Assembly: GCA_026125865.1 (NCBI GenBank)
Contig: JAHCKI010000025.1
Location: 1 to 14,983, forward strand
DNA: 14,983 nt
Direction of reading: 5' to 3'
Source: Rhodospirillales bacterium
GTDB lineage: Bacteria; Pseudomonadota; Alphaproteobacteria; Rhodospirillales; Defluviicoccaceae
The first letter of the stretch is position 1; every line of letters starts with the position of its first letter. Positions 6,986 through 14,082 of the stretch are shown piece by piece. The position numbers were made by a program, and so were the translations under genes. The notes under the pieces were generated by a model. The model searched no databases. It was not told the DNA's origin and saw only the letters and a list, made by a program, of their open reading frames with translations.

Positions 6986-8587
6986 ATGCAAAAATGGCTG
7001 AAGACGTCTTCGATCGCAACGATTGCAGCGGTGGTCGCTTGCCTCGCTGCAGGGCCGAAAGAAACCGCTGCTCAGACCCTCGATGGCGAGAGCATTGTCA
7101 ATTCCGCCTGTTCTTCCTGTCACAAACGTTTGCCCGATGGGGGGGTGGATCGGATCTCGGCCATGCGCAAGACCCCCGAGGGCTGGGACATGACCCTGGC
7201 GCGCATGATGATCGTGCATGGAGCTGAGTTTACGCCGGAAGAACGGCAGGCCATGGTCAAGTATCTGGCCGATACGCAAGGCTTGGCGCCGGAGGAGAGT
7301 GCGCCGTTTCGCTACATTCTCGAACGCCGTCCGAACGTGATCGAGACCATTCCCGACGAGGACCTGGGTACCATGTGCGCGCGCTGCCACTCCTATTCGC
7401 GGGTGGCTCTGCAGCGGCGCCCGAAGGCGGAGTGGCTGAAGCTCGTCCACTTCCACTTGGGGCAATGGCCGACCATCGAATACCAGGCCCTGGGCCGCGA
7501 CCGGAACTGGTGGGAGATCGCCTCGACCAAGATCCCCGAAACGCTGGAAAAAGCATTTCCTCTGAACACTGTGGCCTGGAACAACTGGCAGAAACAGGAA
7601 AAGAAAAATCTCGAAGGCATGTGGCAGGTCGTTGGTCGACGTCCCGGGGTTGGCGCATTCGCCGGCACGCTCAAGGTCGACAGCGACGGTGGAGATCACT
7701 ATGCCGCCGTCTACGACCTCAGCTTTGCCGATGGCAAGACATGGAGCGGCCGCGGCAAATCGATTGTCTACACGGGCTACGAATGGCGCGGCAGCAGCCA
7801 ACTGGCCGACGATGCTGTCAACGAAGTGCTCGTCGTTTCCGACGACGGCAACTCGATGGCCGGTCGCTGGTTTCTCGAGAGCGCCGACGAGGTGGGGGGC
7901 GATTTTCACGCCGTTCGCATGGAAAAGGGCGTTTCCGACATAATTGCCGTTGAGCCTTCGCACCTGCGCGCCGGAACATCGGCCGAGATTTCCATCCATG
8001 GCGTTGGCTTAAATGGTCCTGTCAGCCTGGGCGACGGCGTCAGCGTAACCAAGATGATCTCGGCGACGCCGGAGAACATACGCCTAGAGGTAAAAGCGGC
8101 GAGCGACGCGGCCGACGGTTTGCGCGATGTCCAGGTCGGCAAAACCAAGGGGACAGGGGCGCTCGCGGTCTATCGGAAGCTGGACTCGGTGCTCGTCGAA
8201 CCGGCCTACGGTATCGCCCGCGTGGGTGGCGGGTTCACGCCGCCGGTCACGGCGCAGTTTGAAGCCGTCGGCTATCTCAACGGAGCCGACGGCACAGCGG
8301 GAACCGAGGACGACGTCCGTGTCGGCGTGATGCCGGCCACCTGGTCTGTCGAAGATTTCAACGAGGTTGCCGCCGACATGAAGGACGTGGCGTTCGCCGG
8401 TACCATGCAGCAGGACGGCGTGTTCGTTCCGGCGATGGCGGGCCCCAACCCGCAGCGCAAGTACTCGACCAACAATGCCGGCGATCTGAAGGTCGTAGCC
8501 AAAGTGGCGGATGGTGATGGCCAATTGGAGGGTTCCGGCCGCTTGATCGTTACGGTGCAGCGCTGGAATGATCCGCCAATTCGTTAG
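6986..8587 (+). CDS. qhpA: Quinohemoprotein amine dehydrogenase alpha subunit (diheme cytochrome c)
   Basis: This is the electron-carrying subunit of the periplasmic amine dehydrogenase. Two c-type haem motifs, CSSCH (residues 42-46) and CARCH (131-135), lie in the N-terminal cytochrome domain. The rest (about 200-533) is beta-rich and matches the QHNDH alpha C-terminal domains (for example NLEGMWQVVGRRPGVGAFAG and, from about residue 316, an Ig-like VEPSHLRAGTSAEISIHGVG). I chose ATG 6986 because GGGGAG lies seven bases upstream and the protein then opens with a clean Sec signal, MQKWLKTSS to ETAA, cut before Q30; the mature length of about 504 fits the family. An in-frame ATG at 6905 with GAGGAGAGG upstream would add 27 residues before the signal. 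Haem attachment needs the Ccm system, which is notable given the CcmF-like gene at the end of this run. Confidence 0.93.
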   Translation: MQKWLKTSSIATIAAVVACLAAGPKETAAQTLDGESIVNSACSSCHKRLPDGGVDRISAMRKTPEGWDMTLARMMIVHGAEFTPEERQAMVKYLADTQGLAPEESAPFRYILERRPNVIETIPDEDLGTMCARCHSYSRVALQRRPKAEWLKLVHFHLGQWPTIEYQALGRDRNWWEIASTKIPETLEKAFPLNTVAWNNWQKQEKKNLEGMWQVVGRRPGVGAFAGTLKVDSDGGDHYAAVYDLSFADGKTWSGRGKSIVYTGYEWRGSSQLADDAVNEVLVVSDDGNSMAGRWFLESADEVGGDFHAVRMEKGVSDIIAVEPSHLRAGTSAEISIHGVGLNGPVSLGDGVSVTKMISATPENIRLEVKAASDAADGLRDVQVGKTKGTGALAVYRKLDSVLVEPAYGIARVGGGFTPPVTAQFEAVGYLNGADGTAGTEDDVRVGVMPATWSVEDFNEVAADMKDVAFAGTMQQDGVFVPAMAGPNPQRKYSTNNAGDLKVVAKVADGDGQLEGSGRLIVTVQRWNDPPIR

Positions 8588-8648
8588 AGACGGGCAGGTC
8601 TGAAGTGAAGCGTTTGTGCAGAGATCCGGTACGTAAGAGGCGAAACAG

Positions 8649-10082
8649 ATGACGGCGTTGTATTTTAATTCCGGCGACGTCCATCAGGTTCGCCTCGACG
8701 GACGCCGAATCCTGGCTCACGTTCCGACCGTCGGCCTCTACGAGTTGGACGACGTCGGTGCCGCCGTGCTGGATCTGTTCTGCGAACGACCGTCGGTGGA
8801 GGCAAAGGATATCCGTGACCGTTTCGACGGGCGATTTTCACCGGACAGCGTCGTCGAAACGCTTCGGGAATTCGTCAATCTCGGTTTCCTCAGTGACGAT
8901 GCCGGTGCACGCAAGGACCAGCGTTCGGTTGCAACTGAATCCTATCCCCTCAGCACCATGGTTCTGAACGTCAATACCGGCTGCAATCTCAGTTGCAGCT
9001 ATTGCTACAAGGAGGATCTGGCAACGCCGGCGGCGGGCGATCGCCTGAGTTTCGAAACTGCGGCGCAAGCTTTCGATTTGTTGCTACGGGAGGCGAGGGA
9101 ACGGAAGCGGGTGAACCTGGTGTTCTTCGGGGGCGAGCCGCTGACCAACATGCCGCTGATCAGGCAGGTCGTCGACTATGCCGAAGAGCGGGCGGCCGAC
9201 ACGGGCAAGGTCGTCGATTTCTCGTTGACGACCAACGCGACCCTTTTGACCGAGGAGCTGGTTTCTTACTTCGATGACCACCGCTTCGGCCTCACGGTCA
9301 GCATGGATGGACCGAAAGCACTGCACGATCGCAATCGAAAAACCGTCGGCGGTCGGGGCACCTACGATGTCGTTTCCAGGAATGCGAAGATGCTGCTGTC
9401 CCGCTATCGCGCTCGTCCGGTTGGGGCGCGAGTGACGTTGACAGCGGGCGTAACCGACGTCGTGGCGATCCATCGGCACCTGAAGGACGAGATCGGTTTT
9501 TTCGAGGTCGGTTTTGCGCCGGTGACCTCGGGCGCCATCAGTACCTTCAATCTCAGTCATCTTGAGCTGAACGATGTGTTCGCGGGCATGAAGATCCTCG
9601 GCGAACAGTATTTGGAAGCGGCTCTCAACGACGAGAACACCGGCTTCGCGAACATGCATCAGCTGATGACCGATCTTGCGGAAGGAAGCAGCAAGGCCCT
9701 GCCTTGCGGTGCGGGACTGGGAATGCTGGCGGTGGACAAGGATGGCAACCTCAACCTTTGTCACCGCTTCTTGGGTTCGGCCTTACCCGCTTTCGGCAAC
9801 GTCGAGAACGGAATCGACAAAGCGCGAATCGGGGACTTTCTGTCGCGAGCCCAGGATCGAAGCGATCGAGGATGCGACAGTTGCCGCATTCGCAGTCTTT
9901 GTGCCGGCGGTTGCTACCACGAGTCCTACGTTCGCTATGGTGAACCTCTTCACCCCACCTATCATTACTGTGAACTCATGCGCGAATGGGTGGACTTCGG
10001 TATCGAAATTTATGTTCGTATTATGGACGGAAATCCCGGTTTCTTTATGCGTCATATCGAGCCTCGGAGGGCGTTGTCATGA
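8649..10082 (+). CDS. qhpD: QhpD, radical SAM/SPASM thioether-forming maturase
   Basis: This 477-residue enzyme forms the Cys-to-Asp/Glu thioether crosslinks in the gamma peptide (established for QhpD). The radical SAM cluster motif C112-x3-C116-x2-C119 is in [14 protein letters not shown], followed by the SAM-binding FFGGEPL. The C-terminal SPASM region supplies C353, C371, C409, C412, C418, C422 and C441, enough for two auxiliary [4Fe-4S] clusters. The first 90 residues look like the small winged-helix peptide-recognition (RRE-like) domain seen in maturases of modified peptides. The start has AGAGG about eight bases upstream. The stop overlaps the qhpC start by four bases (ATGA), so the maturase and its substrate are translationally coupled. 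The general family name would be anaerobic sulfatase-maturase-like, but the neighbouring gamma gene makes the identity clear. Confidence 0.95.
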   Translation: MTALYFNSGDVHQVRLDGRRILAHVPTVGLYELDDVGAAVLDLFCERPSVEAKDIRDRFDGRFSPDSVVETLREFVNLGFLSDDAGARKDQRSVATESYPLSTMVLNVNTGCNLSCSYCYKEDLATPAAGDRLSFETAAQAFDLLLREARERKRVNLVFFGGEPLTNMPLIRQVVDYAEERAADTGKVVDFSLTTNATLLTEELVSYFDDHRFGLTVSMDGPKALHDRNRKTVGGRGTYDVVSRNAKMLLSRYRARPVGARVTLTAGVTDVVAIHRHLKDEIGFFEVGFAPVTSGAISTFNLSHLELNDVFAGMKILGEQYLEAALNDENTGFANMHQLMTDLAEGSSKALPCGAGLGMLAVDKDGNLNLCHRFLGSALPAFGNVENGIDKARIGDFLSRAQDRSDRGCDSCRIRSLCAGGCYHESYVRYGEPLHPTYHYCELMREWVDFGIEIYVRIMDGNPGFFMRHIEPRRALS

Positions 10083-10399
10083 AGCATGTGAAGTCTCTGA
10101 ACAAGAAAGCGCGCCTCGTGGAAAAGGCGCTGGAGGAAGGAAAGGTCGAAGAGGTGAGGGCGATGCAGGTTGTCGCCGGCTGTTCTTCGACACTTGATCC
10201 CGGATGGGAAATTGACCCATTTGGGGGTGTTGCCGGATTGTGCCAGCCCATGGAAGCGGATCTCTACGGGTGCTCTGATCCGTGCTGGTGGCCGGCGCAG
10301 GTGCCCGACACCCTCAATACCTATCCTGATTGGAACAAGGGCGCTGATTCGGCGCAGCGCGATTGGCGGCTTTTGCAAGCGGTTTTTCCAAAGAAATAG
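10079..10399 (+). CDS. qhpC: Quinohemoprotein amine dehydrogenase gamma subunit, CTQ-bearing precursor peptide
   Basis: This 106-residue ribosomally made peptide becomes the catalytic subunit. Lined up from memory with the Pseudomonas putida gamma subunit, all key residues match at a constant offset of 28: the cofactor pair C65 and W71 (Cys37/Trp43), the crosslinks C35-E44, C55-D61 and C69-D77 (Cys7-Glu16, Cys27-Asp33, Cys41-Asp49), and the active-site Asp D40 (Asp12). The core [17 protein letters not shown] is nearly invariant. The first 28 residues are a charged, helical leader rich in Lys and Glu, not a Sec signal; QhpE is expected to remove it, leaving M29 first. The start overlaps the qhpD stop (ATGA) and has CGGAGGG just upstream. 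The leader probably recruits QhpD, as known for this system. Confidence 0.96.
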   Translation: MKHVKSLNKKARLVEKALEEGKVEEVRAMQVVAGCSSTLDPGWEIDPFGGVAGLCQPMEADLYGCSDPCWWPAQVPDTLNTYPDWNKGADSAQRDWRLLQAVFPKK

Positions 10400-10451
10400 A
10401 CGCAACGGAAGATCGGCTCGCAGGCGAAACACGAGAACGGGAGGGGATGAC

Positions 10452-11555
10452 ATGAAGAAGTTTCTCGCAGGTGCTGCAATCGCGCTGACCGCTTCGGTCT
10501 TCGTCCTGGCTGGATCACCAGCCGAAGTGGGCGCGAAGGAATTCCTTGTCACAGGCGCCAAACCGGACAAGCTGCTGGTTATCGATGCGAAAGCAAGAGA
10601 GGTCGTGAAGACCCATACCATTCCCAACGCGGCACCAGGTTTGTTGACGGTGACGCCATCGCCGGACGGCAAAACCGCTTACGCGATCGTAAACGGTTGG
10701 GAGAGTGTTTCCGGTATCGACCTCGATAGCGGCAAGGAAGTGTTTCGCGCCGATTTTTCCAAGAAGGGCGTGCGCTCGAAGGCGATGTTCGGCATGGACA
10801 TCAGCCCGGACGGCAAGGAACTGTTCGTATTCCTGTCGCCGGTGAAGCTTGGGCTTGGTGAGTATGAGGTCCAGGATGTCCACATCGCCGTCTACAACAC
10901 TGCCGACGGTGTCGGCGCCCAACCGGTTCGCACGTTGCCGGCTCCACGGCGCACGGCGTTGTTGCTGTCGTCGACGGACGGCACCAAGCTCTATGCGGTC
11001 AGTTGGGACATCGTCGAAATGGACCCCAAGACCGGTAAGGTCACCGGCACCCACAAGATCAGAAACTGGGGTCGGGAGAACTACAGCGAGCCCGATGTCT
11101 TGGACGTGTGGCCGCAATTCGAACAGTCAGGCATCTTCTCGACGCCCTACTACGCAGTGCGAACCGACCTTTCGCCCGACGATCCCGCGGCGTACAAGAC
11201 GGGTCTCGTCACGCTCGACCTGAAAACGGGGGCCTTCGAGGCCGAGGACTTCGAGGACACGTCGGTCGTGATCTTTTCCTCGGCGATCAATCCCGTCCGC
11301 CGTAACGAGGTCTACATGGTCTATACCCAACTCACAAAGATGGACCGCGACAAGCACGAAGTGGTCAAGCGCATCGACCTCGACCATACCTACTATTGTC
11401 TCAACGTGTCTAAAGACGGCAGCGAGATCTACCTGGCGGGAACCATGAACGATATCGCGGTCTACAGCACGGATTCCCTTGAGCGGATCGGCACGATCCA
11501 GGTGCCCGGTGGCGCGGATTTGGCTCTCGCCTCAATTCGTGTAGTAGATCGGTAG
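10452..11555 (+). CDS. qhpB: Quinohemoprotein amine dehydrogenase beta subunit (seven-bladed propeller)
   Basis: This 367-residue subunit forms the beta-propeller that, with gamma, builds the amine-binding pocket in the periplasm. It opens with a textbook Sec signal (MKKFLAGAAIALTASVFVLA...EVGA, cut before K29), leaving about 339 residues, the family size. Propeller-type repeats recur: KLLVIDAKAREVVKTHTIP, SPDGKTAYAIVNG, SPDGKELFVFLSP, TDGTKLYAVSWDIVEMDPKTGKV, KDGSEIYLAGTMNDIAVYSTDSLE. Their strand patterns and D-G-K turns are like those of methylamine dehydrogenase heavy chains and other YVTN propellers. The start is backed by GAGGGGA at 10441-10447. It follows qhpC by 52 bases and precedes qhpF by 45, inside one run. 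The order alpha-QhpD-gamma-beta is the standard one for this enzyme. Confidence 0.94.
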   Translation: MKKFLAGAAIALTASVFVLAGSPAEVGAKEFLVTGAKPDKLLVIDAKAREVVKTHTIPNAAPGLLTVTPSPDGKTAYAIVNGWESVSGIDLDSGKEVFRADFSKKGVRSKAMFGMDISPDGKELFVFLSPVKLGLGEYEVQDVHIAVYNTADGVGAQPVRTLPAPRRTALLLSSTDGTKLYAVSWDIVEMDPKTGKVTGTHKIRNWGRENYSEPDVLDVWPQFEQSGIFSTPYYAVRTDLSPDDPAAYKTGLVTLDLKTGAFEAEDFEDTSVVIFSSAINPVRRNEVYMVYTQLTKMDRDKHEVVKRIDLDHTYYCLNVSKDGSEIYLAGTMNDIAVYSTDSLERIGTIQVPGGADLALASIRVVDR

Positions 11556-11600
11556 ACGAATCCGTGACCGGCGCGGTGCTGGCCGGAACGGCGATCGCCG

Positions 11601-13406
11601 GTGCTTCATGCTGACGCCGCGCCATCGATGGTAAGCGATCCCGGCTCACGAAACGCCGCCACGTCTGGTTACGGCATGAGAGCGGGCGGCGTTCGGGCCG
11701 TTCCTTGGCTGCTGAACTTCGTCCGTCCGCATGCGTGGCGCTTGGCGGTTGTGGTCGTCCTTTCGCTGGCAAGTGTCGGTCTCACTCTCGCCCAACCGTA
11801 CATCACGAAGTTCCTGATCGACGATGGACTGATGGCGGGGAACCTGCCGACGGTCATTGCGCTGTGCGCCCTGTTGTTCGGGGTGGGGGTGATCGCCGCT
11901 CTGCTCACGGGCGTCAATCGATGGCAATATGTGAACACATCCGGCAAAATCCTGTTTGCCATCCGACAAGCCGTTTACGCGCATCTCCAGCGTCTCTCTC
12001 CTGCGTTCTATGCGCGAGCGCGGGGTGGCGACCTCCTCAACAGGCTCGACGGCGACGTCGCCGAGGTCCAGCGTTTCGCCGTGGATTCGCTTCTGGCCAT
12101 GGTGAGTGGGGCGATCGCTCTAGCCGGCGCCCTCGCTCTCATGGTGCTGTTGAGCTGGCAGCTCTCGCTACTGGCCTTCGTCCTATTGCCCGCCGAGTTC
12201 TTGTTCTTGCGCTACATGCGGCCTTTGGTTGAACGGCGGACGCGTGCCGTACGTGAGCGGGCCAGCGATCTGACCGCCTTCTTCTTCGACACCCTGGCTG
12301 CGATGAAGTTCATCCAGTCGGTCGCGGCCGAACAACGGGAGGCGGAGCGGCTCGCCGGCCTCAATCGGCTTTACCTCAGCGACCTCGTGCGTCAGCAGAT
12401 GACCGGTTTTGTCGCCGCCACCGTTCCCGGTCTGCTGACATCCCTCAGCACCGCCGTCGTCTTCGTCGCCGGCGGCTATCTGCTGATCAAGGGGCAGATG
12501 ACCCTGGGCGCCCTCATCGCTTTTTCGGTCTACCTCAGCCGTGCCACGGGACCGGTTCAGACGCTGCTCGGCCTCTATGTTGCCGCGCAGCGGGCAAAAG
12601 TCAGTCTGCAAAGGGTGCTCGACCTGATGACCGAGCGGCCTGTGGTCACGCAACCGTCCGCACCAAGAGCGGTGCCGGCGGATGCAATGGGCGAAATCCG
12701 TTTCGAGGATGTGGTCTTCTCGTACCGAGACGGTGAGCGTCCGATCCTGAACGGTGTCAATCTGGCTGTGCCGGCGCGAACCAGGACGGGTCTGGTCGGC
12801 GTTTCCGGAGCGGGAAAAACGACAGTGATCGATTTGCTGCACCGCCACTACGATCCGCAGGGCGGACGGATACTGATCGACGGTATCGATGTGCGTGAGA
12901 TGGATCTGACCGCACTGCGGCGAAGGGTCGCGGTGGTGGCTCAGGATACCGTTCTGTTCGCCGGCAGCGTATTCGACAACATTCGCTATGCGGCGCCCAC
13001 GGCAAGCGATGCCGACATCCGCGAGGCCGCGGCTCTCGCCCAAATCGACGACTTTATTTGCCGCCTGCCCCACGGCTACGAAACGGACGTTGGCGCGCGC
13101 GGTACGGCGCTCTCCGGCGGGCAACGCCAGCGTCTCGCCATTGCCCGCGCCCTCCTGCAGGATCCGCTCGTCCTCGTCCTTGACGAGGCGACGTCGTCGA
13201 TCGATCGCGAGACGGAGGTGCGGATCAGCGAAGCCATCGATCGCCTTTTCGCTGACCGAACCCGGCTGGTGATCACCCATCGGCCGGAACCGCTATCGAG
13301 CGCCGATTTGGTCGTCGAGCTTGCGGCAGGTCAAATGCTGCCGGTGTCCGCAACAACCGCTGGATCGAGCGATGGACGGTACGGTGCGCATCGGCTTGCT
13401 GGATAG
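11601..13406 (+). CDS. qhpF: QhpF, ABC exporter of the crosslinked gamma subunit
   Basis: This is a 601-residue fused transporter with one membrane domain (about residues 35-330, six predicted helices) and one ATPase domain. The ATPase shows Walker A GVSGAGKTT at 400-408, the signature LSGGQ from 504, and Walker B LVLVLDEATS with D528-E529. It has the form of type I peptide/lipid exporters. No N-terminal C39 peptidase domain is present, unlike bacteriocin exporters; leader removal is left to the separate protease QhpE, encoded next. Known qhp work assigns QhpF to moving the processed gamma peptide to the periplasm. The start is uncertain: GTG 11601 gives the longest form, with ATG 11628 and ATG 11676 as later choices, none with a good ribosome site. 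Its end overlaps the qhpE start by 35 bases. Confidence 0.88.
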   Translation: MLHADAAPSMVSDPGSRNAATSGYGMRAGGVRAVPWLLNFVRPHAWRLAVVVVLSLASVGLTLAQPYITKFLIDDGLMAGNLPTVIALCALLFGVGVIAALLTGVNRWQYVNTSGKILFAIRQAVYAHLQRLSPAFYARARGGDLLNRLDGDVAEVQRFAVDSLLAMVSGAIALAGALALMVLLSWQLSLLAFVLLPAEFLFLRYMRPLVERRTRAVRERASDLTAFFFDTLAAMKFIQSVAAEQREAERLAGLNRLYLSDLVRQQMTGFVAATVPGLLTSLSTAVVFVAGGYLLIKGQMTLGALIAFSVYLSRATGPVQTLLGLYVAAQRAKVSLQRVLDLMTERPVVTQPSAPRAVPADAMGEIRFEDVVFSYRDGERPILNGVNLAVPARTRTGLVGVSGAGKTTVIDLLHRHYDPQGGRILIDGIDVREMDLTALRRRVAVVAQDTVLFAGSVFDNIRYAAPTASDADIREAAALAQIDDFICRLPHGYETDVGARGTALSGGQRQRLAIARALLQDPLVLVLDEATSSIDRETEVRISEAIDRLFADRTRLVITHRPEPLSSADLVVELAAGQMLPVSATTAGSSDGRYGAHRLAG

Positions 13407-14082
13407 TGGAGTGGAAAGTGATCTGTCGGGGGCGATAGAGGCTGAACTCGGGTTTCGGCAAAATGCCGAGGGTTCCGTTAGTGACTGTCCGGCCTGCGAG
13501 GATCGTCTGGGCCATGGAACAGAAATCGCCCGCATTGTTCTCGCAAGGGCGCCGACCGTCCGCTTGCTGAATGCGCAAGTGTTCACCACGTCGCTGACGA
13601 CATCCGCCGCGGTCGTTGCCGCGGGGCTTGAGTGGCTGACGAGGCAGCACGCTCGCTTGGCCAACATGAGCTTCGGCATGAAGGAGGACCGGGCTGTCCT
13701 CCGCGATGCCTGCATGAAGGCGCGTGCGGCCGGCACGATCTTGCTTGCCGCGTCGCCGGCGCGTGGAGGCGAGGTGTTCCCCGCGTCCTACGAAGGTGTC
13801 ATCCGAGTGTGCGGCGATGCCCGTTGCCGGCCCGGCGAGATCTCCGCTCTTCACACGGCTCAAGCGGATTTTGGCGCTTCTCCGCGGGACGCTGACATCG
13901 GCGGTCGCGCCCCGAAGCTTGGCGGCGCCAGCTTCGCTGCTGCCCATGCGTGCGGCATCATTGCCCGCTATTTCGATGTCGAACCAGAAGCGGACCGGGA
14001 CGCGGTCTGGCGGCATCTCCAGAGAATCGCTCGTTATCATGGACCTGAAAAAAGGACCGGCGGTGCGTTTGCAGGTCCGTGA
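13372..14082 (+). CDS. qhpE: QhpE, subtilisin-like protease that removes the gamma leader
   Basis: This short, 236-residue S8 serine protease carries the catalytic triad D11 (GLLDSGVE), H48 (GHGTEIA) and S187 (GGASFAAAHACG). It has neither signal peptide nor propeptide, in line with the cytoplasmic role known for QhpE: cutting the 28-residue leader from the crosslinked gamma subunit. The usual AAGN block with the oxyanion-hole asparagine is replaced by LLAASPARGG (residues about 124-133), with Pro129 where Asn would lie in a simple alignment; this is unusual for a working subtilase. The start ATG 13372 lies inside the end of qhpF (35-base overlap) and has no strong ribosome site, suggesting coupling. 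Its 3' end overlaps the next gene by 44 bases. A TTG at 13321 would add 17 residues but lies deeper in qhpF and is less likely. Confidence 0.88.
   Translation: MDGTVRIGLLDSGVESDLSGAIEAELGFRQNAEGSVSDCPACEDRLGHGTEIARIVLARAPTVRLLNAQVFTTSLTTSAAVVAAGLEWLTRQHARLANMSFGMKEDRAVLRDACMKARAAGTILLAASPARGGEVFPASYEGVIRVCGDARCRPGEISALHTAQADFGASPRDADIGGRAPKLGGASFAAAHACGIIARYFDVEPEADRDAVWRHLQRIARYHGPEKRTGGAFAGP

Noticed and set aside
6911..7999. Open frame of 362 codons on the - strand
   Set aside because: Antisense to qhpA, whose haem motifs and signal peptide prove the + strand is coding.
12183..13280. Open frame of 365 codons on the - strand
   Set aside because: Antisense shadow of the qhpF ATPase region; no recognisable motif and no ribosome site.
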